Shown here: piece after piece, positions 10,201 through 20,418 of the stretch
Position numbering within the stretch: position 1 is the first letter of the stretch
Layout: each line of letters opens with the position of its first letter
NCBI RefSeq assembly: GCF_025602895.1
Contig: NW_026516421.1
Coordinates: forward strand, 1 to 48,934
DNA length: 48,934 nt
From: Polychytrium aggregatum
Lineage: Eukaryota > Chytridiomycota > Chytridiomycetes > Polychytriales
Direction of reading: 5' to 3'
The notes under the pieces: model-generated
The model's database searches: none
The model's input: the letters and a program-made list of their open reading frames with translations, nothing else
What the model was told of the DNA's origin: nothing
Translations under genes and position numbers: made by a program

Positions 10201-10865
10201 CACGATCATATCACATGGTGAGCTCATAAGAAAGGGTCGGAAGCCAAGCAAAACGCTGATCTCCCACGACTAGACCTCAACGGATACCTTTGCAACCACA
10301 GCTAGGGGGTGGAGTTTGATCGATGGGGTCTCGTCTGCCAGGGTGATGCCGGCCTCGATTTCGTCTAGCACTGAGTCAACGGCCTGGAGCAACCACCAGC
10401 CGCAAGCAAGGGCCGTAGGTTAGGGCACGACGCTACCGACTTAACTTTGGCTATGAATAGGCCGGGCTACTCGTCCAGCCAAACACCGACATTTCGCCCG
10501 ATGGGTATGCCGAGTTGTCGGGGACTCTCCTACAACCACAGCCGAGTGGCACGCTTGTGACCAACCTGGTTAGCGAGTTTATCCTTGGCCATGATATCCA
10601 GCGATGCTTGGCTCAGCAAGTACACGATAACGCTGCTGCTTTTGAGCCCATTCATGAAGTCTTGGTGGAAATTTTCACCTGGATTAAGACATTTGCGGTC
10701 GAGGTACACACGCACTGTTCTGCCCAGCCGACGGCGTCCGACCTGTTCGAGAGCCTCACAGAGAGCAATCGAGAGGGACTGCTCCGAAGCGACTCGGTAG
10801 GATATGAAGTAGTCGTGAGTGGGGCTGTTGTGACCCCGGCATGTGTATGCCCCGCTGAAAGACAT
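7220..10865 (-). CDS. TIR - NB-ARC - TPR protein (NLR-like receptor)
   Basis: Four exons joined in matching phase: 10865-10566, 10383-10288, 10150-9034 and 8967-7220, giving 1,086 residues. The ATG at 10865 has a good context (GCCGCCATGT). Residues about 17-140 are a TIR domain: DYFISYR, then VRVYLDRKCL, PGENF and VIVYLLS. Residues about 180-480 are NB-ARC, with P-loop AMGGMGKS (230-237, Lys236), Walker B LLVIDNVDD (301-309), VLITTR and a GYPIVV segment in the GLPL position. From about 690 to the end are some eight or nine 42-44-residue TPRs of kinesin-light-chain type, recurring as YGTREHS or YGTRSHP. In related NLRs the repeats sense a ligand, NB-ARC oligomerises and the TIR signals, often by cleaving NAD. 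The usual catalytic Glu of the TIR is not visible. Exons 3 and 4 are secure; the small exon 2 is the weakest part. Confidence 0.87.
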
Positions 10866-11514
10866 GGCGGCTGCGACTGCGATGAGGGAGACAACGGCGA
10901 TGAGGGAGACAACCTGGTCCGGGTGGGAGGCAGGCTGGGCTTGGTGAGACCAAAGCCGACGAGGCGACCGAGAGCGTTCTCGCCGACGCCGCCGAGGAGG
11001 TCCGTGACACGCGGTTCCAACCCATCCCAAGTTCCAACCCATCAGGATGTCGAGTCGGCAACCTCGAGCCCAATGGCAGGAGCGGCATCTGTGAGCTGAG
11101 GCTCTCCGCTGCAGCATAGGCAGGGGCCAGTCCGACGCTCAAACGGAAGACGAGATGATATTTGCTTGGCTACTTTCTGCAGGAGCGACAGCCAAAACTT
11201 ATAACACAGTGATGTACGAAGCGGCTCAAGACCTCCGGGAGCACCGTTTTGGATCCTCGCCGTCCCGGTCCAGCAGAAGTAGGATGCGTCTCCACGTCGT
11301 GATTATCCAGATACAGGTCGTCAGGCACGTGGCACTGATGCCAAATTGTTTTGCGGTGGGAAACTCATCGCTGCTCAGGCGAACATGTATAAGTGGGAGG
11401 GGTATGCCTTGGAGTGAAGCTCCGGCTGAGTAACCATCATGAAGAACAACCCATGACAGCTTCCGAAATAGGCAGGGGAGTTGAGGAGCAAGTGCGTTTG
11501 CGGCGCTCACGCTC
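10866..11514. other. Upstream region of the TIR-NB-ARC-TPR gene
   Basis: About 650 bp between two minus-strand genes. It should hold the promoter of the NLR-like gene and the 3' end of the DOMON-b561 gene. An imperfect tandem duplication of GCGATGAGGGAGACAAC lies at about 10878-10913, just before the TIR start. Open frames on both strands here lack domains and are probably not genes. Confidence 0.5.
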
Positions 11515-14002
11515 TCACTTCTGGTACGTCGAGTAGATTGAATTGAAGTTTCGAGCCTGCTCAGCTTGCCGTGGCCTGGATGGTTGGCGGCCAGATGCGT
11601 TGCTGCGACCGCCGCCATCATTTTCCCGACGTCCTTCGTCCCGCCGTCCTTCATCCCGCCGTCCTTCGTCTCGTCCCCGAGGCCGAGGCGCCACACTTTC
11701 GTGGTTATTGCGGCGAGGGCCAGAGTCCTGACGTTGAGGGGTGGGACGCACGACGGAGCGGGTTGACTCGCTCCGGGTTGCCATCTTAGGAGGCGGTCCA
11801 CGCTCGTTGGTCGGCACTTTACGTGGGGCGGACGACTGTCGAGTGGCATATTTCGGACCAGGACTTGAGGTGCTGGTGCTAGGGCTTGACGAGGGCTTTT
11901 GATACATGGAGAAAGTCATGCTGTAGTAATCATTCTTGCGATCCCGCGATGCCGTCGATGTGCTGTGCTTGTCAGACGTGTCGGAGCGGGAAGCGGTGCC
12001 AAAGGCCTTCTCGGAGGAGCCAGGAGAGCCACCGTGTCCAACAACATGATCTAGCGGAGATTAAAGGTGTCAGCAATGGTCGATAGATAGCTCCGTGTGG
12101 CGGTCACGCACCTCCTCCGGGCTCCCAGATTGGATCTTTGGGGATGATCCAAGAACAGCGACCCGCAGCACAACTCGTCAATCGAGACAACTCACTGATT
12201 TGACCAATCGTAAACTCGCCGATGACGAGCACGAGAGCGAGGAAGCCGAGAATGAACCAGAATCCAAATATGTATGTCATCGGGACGCCGCCATAGGCCT
12301 GGAGCCCCAGGAACATGGTAATAACGCCCATCAAGACGAGGGTGCGACCCAGCCACCTATAACAAAGCACGATTCCACGAATTAGCACCCACAGAGAGCG
12401 CCAGCATCGACACAGAAGTACCATGGCTCCGTCGAATATTCGCTCGACAAGCCTCAACTCCCCGTGGCATTGCCAACAATATCAGAGAATCACTCACCAG
12501 TGCAGTTTGTCCCACCACGGTACCGACGGTCGGTCCGCGCTCCATAGGTGGTTAGAAACAAAGCCAAGGACGAATTGCAGAAGCATCAATCCAATCATGG
12601 AGACACCGGCGCCCTGAACCACAGTGAAGACATAAGGTCGTCAGTCCGGTACGGCCACGCGTGTGCGAGCAAAGTGCTGCGTTCCGCCAGAGTCTATAGC
12701 TCACCTTATGGAGGGTATTGCTGGTGAAATCGACTTGGAATCCATCGAGTGACAACATCAAGCCAGCAGCCAGGAGAGTGAATCCGCCGGTCACACCGAT
12801 CATAAGACCCAGATGGAGGCGGTACCACCAATGGCCCAGCTTGTCCTTCATGAAGCGAGCGATGAAAATGCTTTTTGGACAAGCAGACACACGAAATCAA
12901 AAATGGATGGTGAGTTCGTCTGGCTTGACTCGCCAGCAATCAATGGCTTTGTATCGTGGACTACAATGACAGTAGTAGTAAGCTGAGTCGCCCACAACCA
13001 GACCTACCCGACGAATGGAACAACTCCCCAGGCAGCAAACATCATGATGCCGTGCAACAGCGGGAATAGCAGCTCCGAGCTCATGGGGGCAGGCGGTGCT
13101 GGGGCGGGGCCGTTGGTACTGTTGGAACTGGGAGGAGGTTGAGCGACGGTTCCCGCATAGGACGGGTTGCTGATAAAATTCATCGAGATGCCCACGCCGC
13201 CGTGAACCGTATGGCGGCCAATGTTGCTGCCAGAGTCCTCGGGTGGAGTTCCGGTGTTTCCCGCAAAAATAAAAGTTGTACCGGCAGTGCTGGAAAGGGC
13301 GCCGCTGGAGGCGCCTGTGGGTGCACGGAGAGGCCGAGAGATGGCAAAGACGACCGAGTAAGACCCTGAGGAGGGGCACGACGCAGGCTTCGGCACGACG
13401 CTGAAGCTGACTGGATTGGCGCTGTTGATGGCGTGGCTGGCGGAAGTGAACTCTTGGACATTGATACCGCCGGTGCTGTTCTTCCAGCCGATGTAGATGT
13501 CGGAGCCCTGCATCATGGTGCCAACACCAAAGGCAGCCCACCTGGGACCATGGATCCAAATGAAATCAATGAGATGCCGATGCCTTGTAAGGTCCGCATG
13601 ATCTACACGGTCCACACGGTCCGCACGGTCCGCACGGTCCACAAGATCCAGACAAACTGCCGTGTTGTCTTGGACCAGTGGGAGTTCCGCCTACCCGGCA
13701 AAGTTGGCGCAGAGCGTCAGGATCATGTTCTCTTTCGAAGTATCCAGCTGCCCAACGAGCCATGAGTTGGTGGTGGGCTCGGTATATCCACAGAGCCCAT
13801 CGGGGTTGTTGACGCATGTCTGGGCATGGACTGCGATGGTAGAGAGCGGAACGAGGAGTCAGCCCGGGTACGTTGAGTTGGGGGAGGATCGGTTTCGGCA
13901 ACCGAGGATCGGGACTGATAATGGGAGTCGCACGAGCGACGACCTACCGTCGATGGCAGAGAACGCCAGTAAGGCGCTCAGCCAGAAGATTGACGAGAGC
14001 AT
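11515..14002 (-). CDS. DOMON - cytochrome b561 membrane protein
   Basis: Seven exons in matching phase: 14002-13948, 13830-13695, 13541-13008, 12870-12705, 12613-12498, 12356-12196 and 12050-11515; 567 residues. An 18-residue signal peptide (MLSSIFWLSALLAFSA) leads to a DOMON domain with GWAAFGVGTMMQGSDI, the methionine-containing heme-binding signature. A proline-rich linker follows, then a b561-type membrane core with conserved His in LLHGIMMF, RLHLGLM and KLHWWLGR. Such CYBDOM proteins move electrons across a membrane, for example to ferric iron or copper. The cytoplasmic tail of about 170 residues is low-complexity, with a threefold GRRDE repeat. The substrate cannot be told from sequence. 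Confidence 0.88.
11629..11680 (-). repeat. 15-bp tandem repeat in the b561 tail
   Basis: Three imperfect copies of a 15-base unit (CGTCCTTCGTCCCGC on the plus strand) encode three GRRDE pentapeptides in the cytoplasmic tail of the DOMON-b561 protein. A charged disordered tail is likely. Confidence 0.8.
13602..13645. repeat. 9-bp tandem repeat inside an intron
   Basis: About five copies of CACGGTCCR (CACGGTCCA or CACGGTCCG) lie in intron 2 of the DOMON-b561 gene (intron 13694-13542). The copies keep a reading frame on the minus strand, but the exon phases exclude it from the coding sequence. Confidence 0.75.
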
Positions 14003-14598
14003 CGGGGGGCGACAGATACACAGCACAAGCAGCGGTGCTCGGCGATGCGCTGGTTTGCAAGCGGGAGGTGAGAGAAGTCGCCGGTCCTCGAGATGGCTGA
14101 CGGCCAAGGAAGCCAGGAGGCAAAGACGTGGCGAGGGCGGGACACGAGAGCCCGACCCAAGCCAGCGTCGGGTCACACACACCCTCCCTTGCACGACGGG
14201 ATGTGACACTAGGGCCAGGGAGCGCGTTCGCACAGCGCGAGCACAAGCTGCTGTTGCTGTCGGCGCCCTCCCTCCCCTTGTGCCGCTGTCCGTTCGCAAA
14301 AAAGACGCACTTCCCCTCTTGCCGCAACTCAAACCAACGAGTCGCGCGACGTGTGCGGCACGTTTCCGGCGCGCTCGAAACGCGGCCTTGGCGCGGCTGA
14401 GTCGGCCAACCAAATCGCGGGGTGTGACGCGCCAAGGCATCGCCACGCATCGCCACGTATCGCCACGCTGCTGCTGATTCGCGCTTCGGCAACCAGTCCG
14501 ACACGGATCGTGCAAAATGATGCAAATGCTCGCTGTTCGATATTCGATATGCCAACTGCCGCAGGCGAACGCGCCGGCATCTTCCGACGCCGCCAGGT
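14003..14598. other. Upstream region of the DOMON-b561 gene
   Basis: About 600 bp. It should hold the promoter of the DOMON-b561 gene and the 3' region of the minus-strand gene ending at 14599. Overlapping open frames up to about 270 codons on both strands have biased, arginine- and alanine-rich translations typical of GC-rich noncoding DNA. I see no domain. Confidence 0.5.
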
Positions 14599-16190
14599 TC
14601 AAATATACAACAGAGTCTTTCCATGCCCCAGACGCAAATGCTCTCGCAGTTGCTGCGCCAATACATCAACCCCAAGCTTTGCAGCTTGACCCGCGATGCG
14701 ATTGAGACCCTCATGAAGCGCTGTGAGGGTTTCAATGGTCGCAACGCTGCTTCCCATGCTGCTTTCTTCGAGGCTCAGCAGAGCCGTTGCGTGCTGTCGG
14801 CGTGCGATGCACTGAAGCAGATTCACTGTTAGATCGCTCTTGGGCTCATCGAGCCTCAGAGCCCAGCAATGATTTGGTGGCCAGTGCTGCATTGTCTTCG
14901 CCATCCATAAACCTTGGCTCCATCCCCACCCACCCCGAATCCGGTCGCCTCATTTACAGCCTCACGTCCAACTGCGACCATGCTCGCTTCCCATGTCCAT
15001 AACTGCATCGATAATATCGCTCTACTCACATGAGCCAGCGCAGCGGCAATGACTCCTGATGCAATGTTTGGTGATTCTAGGTGCTGGATCTCGTTCGGCA
15101 ACTGCTCATTCGATCGGGAACCGAATTGCTCGTCAGCACCGCGCCAGTGCTTGATAGACTCGATTGCATTGTCCGGTCGCAGCTTTGGCTCACCTGATGC
15201 AAGGTATCCAACCCCCTGAGCAGAGGTGGGCTCACGTTCTCCATATCGGCATCAGCGGACTGATACTCGGTGATTCCAAAGGATCCCAAAAGCACGTATC
15301 TGCGCAAGGGAGAGAAGAGGGCGATCAGTACGCCACGAAGCACTGCCCAAATGCTCTGTCGGGTGCCCTCGATAGTTTCGCCAACAATACCAACACCGAG
15401 CGCATGGCGATTCACTCCCAGCATGAATTGCAGCGACCACAAGATGAGCAAAGACACACACCTCTCTGCTTCGATGTGCTCAAAGAAAACCTTGGTCCAT
15501 TCAAAGGCGTGCTCTGGTGGGACCTCGTATCCAATTGCCACAACAAGAGTGCCAATCTCGTCTTCAGGCACAAGTATTGGGCAGCTCCGGTTTGAAATCC
15601 TACTTCGGTCGAAAGAGCCCCCAGTCTGTGAAGTACGACATCGGAGAGGTTAGAGCTTCTAGCTCCGTCCGATTGCTTCGGTGACCGAGTTGGCCTCACT
15701 CTGGCGAGATTGGAGCTCAAGCGCAACTTCGTCGACGTACTGTATCAGCAAACGGAGCCAAAATGTGGCCCACGACCCGAACGTTAGGATATCTGGAGCG
15801 AAGATACAGCTGTCCAGCGCCATATGTTCCAATCAGAGCTCGAGATATCTTGAGTTTGCGGGGATCCTTGTCGTTTGTGACAATATCTGGGGACCACTGG
15901 ATGGAGATACGAAAAGAAATACCTCGGAATCAGTAATCACTCGCCTGTTTTACCAAGCCGGCGTTGCACGGAGGGCAGGATCGTTTTGGAGAATCATGAA
16001 ACCAGCTTGCCCCAGGGTTCGAGGCCAAAGACCGTGCCATCAAGCTGTCGGATCGACGGCACGGTTTCTACCTGGATCATGGGCCGGGTCCAGAGACGCT
16101 CCTTCTGTGCCGTCTCGAATGTGTCGAGTGCAACATCACTCTCCTCAACCTCATAGTCCCGACCGAGGTCGACGGAGTAGGGCCAGATAT
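14599..16190 (-). CDS. Unrecognised multi-exon gene
   Basis: I do not recognise the product. Several minus-strand pieces look coding and are bounded by good splice sites. The 3' exon is 14811-14599 (71 codons including the stop, starting CIARRQHATALL). The exon before ends at 15030 (GVIAAALAH, donor GTGAGT), in matching phase. Another ends at 15194 (donor GTGAGC) and covers the open stretch from about 15575, with PEDEIGTLVVAIG and one or two hydrophobic segments (LLILWSLQFMLG, GVLIALFSP). A possible 5' exon near 16189-16073 encodes DIWPYSVDLGRDYEVEE and ends at a GTAGAA donor. The 5' end and the exons between are not resolved, and this could be two genes. Hydrophobic segments hint at a membrane protein. 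Confidence 0.5.
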
Positions 16191-16298
16191 CCTGTTGATT
16201 GCCAAGAGACAGACATAATCAGCTCGGATGCATGTGCGTTTGCTGCCCAGCATCAGCGCAATCCGGGCTATCGACAGACGCCAAAGCCACCATACCAT

Positions 16299-16705
16299 TT
16301 TTTGAGAGATGCGCTGGCGCAGATGCTGCAGGGCCGCTCTGCAGATCGGGTCTGGCGGTTTTCAGGCCGTGGTCTTGGTCGGCCCTGGCCATGCGACCCT
16401 GGTCATCCGGCTCGAGCCGGAGGGAGCCGGAAGGAGCCGGATTGGCTGGCTCGTGCTGCTGACACGTGAACGCCCTCATGCCTCCTCCAGCTTCATTCCC
16501 AGGCAGCCGCCCGCACCACCCAGCTGGTAGTCATCCAACTCCTCCCTCCCCAGCATCAGCCCTCCATCTGGCTCTGCGGCATCCCAGACGGCACCGTTCC
16601 GCGCATCGGCGCCACAAATCTCACCAGAAGCCAGGAGCAAGCAGCAGACAAGTGTGTCTCGCAGTGGTGTCTATCGCCCTCGAGTGAAGCCAGCATCCCA
16701 AGGTC
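16299..16705. other. Divergent intergenic region
   Basis: About 400 bp between the minus-strand unknown gene and the plus-strand gene starting at 16706. It is probably a shared promoter region. It includes a short run of imperfect GAGCCGGA copies at about 16410-16445. No TATA box is obvious. Confidence 0.45.
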
Positions 16706-17926
16706 ATGTCCCGAGCGGCCCTTGGAGCCCAGTCCGACAGTCCGCCAGCCCGGATCGTCCTCGATAATCTTGCTGGGTCTTCCGGTCTTGACTCACTCCA
16801 AGGTGCCCAGAACCGCGGTCTGGTGAACATTTTGGTGCCTGCAAGCTTTGTGCCATCCATTCTGCGTCTGCTGTCAGCATCGGCGACACTCAATCCGCGA
16901 ACCCCTCCACAGCCGACCCCGGATTCACCTTCGCTCTCTGGATCTGCACGCGATGGCAGAGGCCTGAGACCAACGCCCCCAGGCTTGCGTCGCTCCACCA
17001 CACCTCCTTTTGCCGAGCAGGATCTCGGCCGGGCACCATCGGCCAAGATTCGCCCAACTGGAACTGGCCCCAGTCCGAGCTCTCCGCTCGCCAAGACCCC
17101 AAAATTTGAGCGGCTGTTACGGCTCTTGATCTGCGTCTTGAAGCTCAACCTTGCCATTTCATCGCACCCGAGGCAACCGTGGCTGACGCCTCCCCTCGAC
17201 CTTATCGCAAAACAGATCTCGCTTCTTCGAATCCTCGCAGACTCGGCTGTGGTCGTTCGGTCGCTTGAAACCCTCCACTATCTGTGGCGATTCCTTTCGA
17301 CATCGCTCTCTAGACAAGATTCTGCTCTCCACGCTCTCGTCTCGCCGCACGCGCTGCCGCCTTCTGACACCCGGCCCGGTGATCTGAGCTGGCGCCGATA
17401 CCAACAGCAAATTGCAGTCTGGCGATCGATTTTCCTGTCCATAAGAACCTCATTGGACCTGGCCAATCTCCTCTATCGTGCACGCATCATCCGGCTGCCA
17501 CAGCGGATCCATACCTATCGGGCACTGCAAAAGTGGCTCATGGTCTCTTGGCTTGTGGTTGCTTTATTCGATCTCTCGGACCACATTGTGGATATGTACC
17601 TGATCTACAAGAACTGTGCCATGATGGGACAGCAGCTCTCGTGGGCCAAGGGCTGTCTGGAGGGCGAGAAGCAGATCATGCTCGAGGAATGGTCCCAGCA
17701 TGCCCGCTATTGGGCCGAAGCCTCCGTCAGCTCAAACAAGAAATTAGCCGAACTCTTTGGGGTCCTCATGCAGCTCTACGAGCTACAATACCCGGCCGAC
17801 CAGTCTGGCAGTATGCCTTTCCCGCTCTTCAGAAATCTCTGGGGATTTGTGTTGATATGTTTGGAGCTCTATTCGCCCAGCCTGCCACTGCTGGTCAAGG
17901 GAGCGGCGATTCCGACGAACGCATGA
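16706..17926 (+). CDS. Membrane-associated protein, possibly Pex11-like
   Basis: A single open frame of 406 residues from the first ATG of the frame. The first 130 residues are proline- and serine-rich and probably disordered. A helical region follows with amphipathic segments (FERLLRLLICVLKL, KQISLLRILADS). Then come hydrophobic stretches (WLMVSWLVVALFDLSD and LWGFVLICLELYSPSLPLLVKG near the end). This order, amphipathic N-terminal helices with two weak membrane segments and a short glycine-containing tail, resembles Pex11-family proteins, which curve and divide peroxisomal membranes. I cannot see a decisive Pex11 motif, so the assignment is a guess. That this frame is coding is fairly secure. 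Confidence 0.6.
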   Translation: MSRAALGAQSDSPPARIVLDNLAGSSGLDSLQGAQNRGLVNILVPASFVPSILRLLSASATLNPRTPPQPTPDSPSLSGSARDGRGLRPTPPGLRRSTTPPFAEQDLGRAPSAKIRPTGTGPSPSSPLAKTPKFERLLRLLICVLKLNLAISSHPRQPWLTPPLDLIAKQISLLRILADSAVVVRSLETLHYLWRFLSTSLSRQDSALHALVSPHALPPSDTRPGDLSWRRYQQQIAVWRSIFLSIRTSLDLANLLYRARIIRLPQRIHTYRALQKWLMVSWLVVALFDLSDHIVDMYLIYKNCAMMGQQLSWAKGCLEGEKQIMLEEWSQHARYWAEASVSSNKKLAELFGVLMQLYELQYPADQSGSMPFPLFRNLWGFVLICLELYSPSLPLLVKGAAIPTNA

Positions 17927-18093
17927 ATCTCCACAGCAGAACGGCGGAGATTCTGCTGTGGAACCAGCGGGGTCTCGAGAGCCCTGGTCGATTCACGAAG
18001 GTGGTGTATCCCTATCATGAAGGAGGCGTGGATCTACAGTCGGTCCAGAAAAAAAACGGGACACTTCCCCTTTCTGGCTTCGGATGTCTGAAC

Positions 18094-18121
18094 CCCGCTG
18101 ACTGACTGTAGGCCCAGCGGG
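18094..18121 (-). other. Hairpin in the Fanzor-derived 3' tail of copy A
   Basis: A perfect 7-bp stem (CCCGCTG at 18094-18100, CAGCGGG at 18115-18121 on the plus strand) with a 14-base loop lies between the Fanzor relic and the terminal repeat. In TnpB/Fanzor systems the guide RNA scaffold is encoded at this place. A role as RNA structure is inferred. Confidence 0.4.
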
Positions 18122-18174
18122 CAAGCCGTGAGATTGTTTCCCGTCCTGGTTGGCAATCGAGTGGTTTTGGTTGG

Positions 18175-18290
18175 TTTGGGAAGCATGGTCTTGAATACAC
18201 CCGGTCGATCTCCTGTGGCGATGATCGACTGGCATACCGAGATCATGTTCCTTGAGGCATTGATGTCTCGATGTGTGAGTGTGGTGCATT
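18175..18290 (-). pseudogene. Fanzor C-terminal relic
   Basis: Minus-strand translation reads HRDINASRNMISVCQSI...DRPGVF...LPK. This aligns with the last 35 or so residues of the intact Fanzor (NRDVNAARNMITVCRSI...RPVVF...LPK), covering the RuvC-III aspartate. The frame then runs past the normal stop into the 3' tail. Everything upstream of the second zinc-finger pair is missing, so no nuclease could be made. Confidence 0.88.
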
Positions 18291-18642
18291 CACTCGACCC
18301 TCTGGACAACTCCATGGTTTATCGATATAAAGATGGTGCTGTGCTTGGCCATGAATGCAATGAGTGGGTGGGTGTATTCAGGTTCCAGAAAAAAACACTG
18401 TCCTGGTTAAAACGGGGGTGACCCGTTTCATTTCGGATATGCTGTAAAGCACGATTCTGTGTTATTTTGAACGAGGTGTGCAAAACAACCCCCCTCAATG
18501 AGAAAGTTGCCGTTGCCGCCCATTGCTGCCATCTTGCCAGCAACACCATTGCTCTGCTAGCTACTTGTTCCTGGTTTGCCGGGCTTCCCGTTGCCTTGAC
18601 TACAAACCATTACATCTTAGTAGTGGGGGTAATACAGCGCCC

Positions 18643-20418
18643 CTAGACCCTCTTCCACACCATGACGTCATGGAGAGTTTGGCAGCCAGATTGATCCACA
18701 AACAAATCTTCATAGAGCAGCCAGATGCCCTCTTTCTGGGCGTCATCAACTCCGTTGGAAACTGACTGGACGTCATAGAGTGTCGGCTCCCCAGAGAAGG
18801 TGTTAAGTACGGCAATCTTGCGTCTTTGCTCATCGTCATCCTCCATCGTTGGCGCCAAGGTTGAGGCCATCACAGTTGTTGGCCCGGCCGACGATGCCTT
18901 GTTGAGAACAATTCTGGATTCATCCCAAGAGATCCCGCGGATCGAGTGAATGTCGTTGCCAGAGATGGTGTGAGTCCAGATGCGCTCAAGCTTGCGCAAG
19001 CTATAACCGCGAAGCTCCAAAAAGCTAGTATTGCTGATGGTACTCTGGATTTCTACCATGATGGCGAAGCGTAGAAGATGAACTCGAACGACGAGAGCGC
19101 ATCCGTTGGCAACGTCGCTACAGACGCCGAGCTGCGAGCCATCGCTGGCGTTTCGGAGCGTGATGAGATACGAAACTGGTGCTCGAGTGCCTTCTCGGGC
19201 AACATGGTTGAGAGTAAGCACAACCACGGCCGACTCATTCAGGTCCACAGAGTGAGCCACACTTTTGTGCTTCCAGAGCATCCTTGGAGTCAGCTCTGGC
19301 GACTTTGGATCGTGCACATTAGGAGGGTGTTTCGGCCGCATCTCAGAGACGACTTTCCTCTGTATACCCGACGCTGTTTTGCTTTGTGTTGCTGGGCCTG
19401 TCTTGCTGAGTGCAGGGGCAGTCTCCACATGGGCCAAGTCGACTGAATCGGAGTGCAAATGGTACAAACTGAGCCCGACCTCTGGCGAGTCGCTTGGGCT
19501 GGCCGCGGCTGGAGCAGTCACCACGAGGCCGTAACTACCACAAATCCGACCGGCGATGTAACGTTCCTGCGAGCCTTTGAATCCAATAGAACCAAGGGTG
19601 CGCTTTTGTGTTTTCGAATCCCAAAAGTAGAGCCTGTCTCCGAAGCTGTCACGGAACCCGATGATGGGCGAGCGGATCGACGGAACAAATGAGTCACACT
19701 GCTGCAGCTCGAGGGATGAAGCATAATCCTGCCCGTCGTCTTGGAGTAGATTCAGACACACTAGAGGCGGATGGAGGCTGGTCGAAGACTGCTTTCGCTT
19801 GCTCCGCCCCTCCATTCCACGAAAATAGCAAACTTTGTGGGTGGAGCCCGAAGAAATGGGCTGGGCTGCTGCCGGCGTCGTCGCGACGCCTGTGACGGTT
19901 GGGGTCGCTGCGGCATTTTCGTGAGAAAACCAAGTGCAAGCCAGCCAGGACGACGGTGCCTCGGCATCTGGGAGCATGGAGCAAACAGGTTTGGCGGCAT
20001 AGCATCCGACGATGAAACGTCGATTGGCGCATGGCATCGAGTTGAGCTTGGCGATTCCGGAGATTATGGGGGCTCGCTGTAGCTTCCTGCCTTTCCAGAG
20101 GCGGCCCTCTTCCCAAATCACTCTGCATTTGGCCAAGGTGGCCCAAGTTTCGGTGCTCAGTTTGATGGAGTCGTGGAAAAATCGAGCTTTGATCACATGC
20201 GGTCGCCAGAGCACCTCATCGAGCTCTTCAATCTTGTCGTAAAAAAAGCCCGATACTCGGCACATTTTCTGAAGATCCTTGGGCAAGAGCCGGCCAAGAA
20301 TTCGGACCAGAACGGCATCAGGCAAGCGCTGAAAGGAGTCGCTCTGTGAATTGAGAGCCTCAACACTCATGCTGGCGATGGGTTGAGTTGCAGAGTGAAT
20401 GTCAACTGAGTGCGTCAA
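18643..20418 (-). CDS. F-box protein
   Basis: 591 residues, single exon. An F-box lies near residues 31-75 (LPDAVLVRILGRLLPKDL, then CRVSGFF and LWR), which should bind Skp1 in an SCF ubiquitin ligase. The rest, about 500 residues, has no repeat I recognise, though short beta-rich segments (VCSMLPDAEAP, LYFWDSKTQKR, VVVLTLNHVA) could be a propeller-like substrate domain. The start at 20418 is the first Met of the frame; a second Met at codon 17 is possible. The gene lies between two oppositely oriented copies of a Fanzor-derived element. The substrate is unknown. Confidence 0.82.
   Translation of the reverse strand: MTHSVDIHSATQPIASMSVEALNSQSDSFQRLPDAVLVRILGRLLPKDLQKMCRVSGFFYDKIEELDEVLWRPHVIKARFFHDSIKLSTETWATLAKCRVIWEEGRLWKGRKLQRAPIISGIAKLNSMPCANRRFIVGCYAAKPVCSMLPDAEAPSSWLACTWFSHENAAATPTVTGVATTPAAAQPISSGSTHKVCYFRGMEGRSKRKQSSTSLHPPLVCLNLLQDDGQDYASSLELQQCDSFVPSIRSPIIGFRDSFGDRLYFWDSKTQKRTLGSIGFKGSQERYIAGRICGSYGLVVTAPAAASPSDSPEVGLSLYHLHSDSVDLAHVETAPALSKTGPATQSKTASGIQRKVVSEMRPKHPPNVHDPKSPELTPRMLWKHKSVAHSVDLNESAVVVLTLNHVAREGTRAPVSYLITLRNASDGSQLGVCSDVANGCALVVRVHLLRFAIMVEIQSTISNTSFLELRGYSLRKLERIWTHTISGNDIHSIRGISWDESRIVLNKASSAGPTTVMASTLAPTMEDDDEQRRKIAVLNTFSGEPTLYDVQSVSNGVDDAQKEGIWLLYEDLFVDQSGCQTLHDVMVWKRV

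Larger units (their letters stand above)
18045..18437 (-). mobile_element. Non-autonomous element with Fanzor 3' end (copy A, inverted)
   Basis: About 390 bp. The left edge is CCAGAAAAAAAACGGGACAC (18045-18064) and the right edge is ACCCGTTTCATTTCGG (18420-18435), i.e. the inverted repeat of the full element at 21714-25426. Read on the minus strand, the order is a 5' end with a CTGAATACACCCA stretch, a Fanzor C-terminal relic (18290-18175), a non-coding 3' tail with a 7-bp hairpin (18121-18094), and the terminal repeat. Copy B at 21011-21511 has the same order in the opposite orientation, so this is a discrete small element and not random debris. Confidence 0.75.

Noticed and set aside
10515-11099. 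194-codon plus-strand frame over the TIR exon
   Set aside because: Antisense to the well-supported TIR exon; no motif.
13602-13645. Repeat array considered as CRISPR-like or as a coding Asp-Arg-Val repeat
   Set aside because: Units are 9 bp with no spacers, and the flanking exon phases place the array in an intron of the DOMON-b561 gene.
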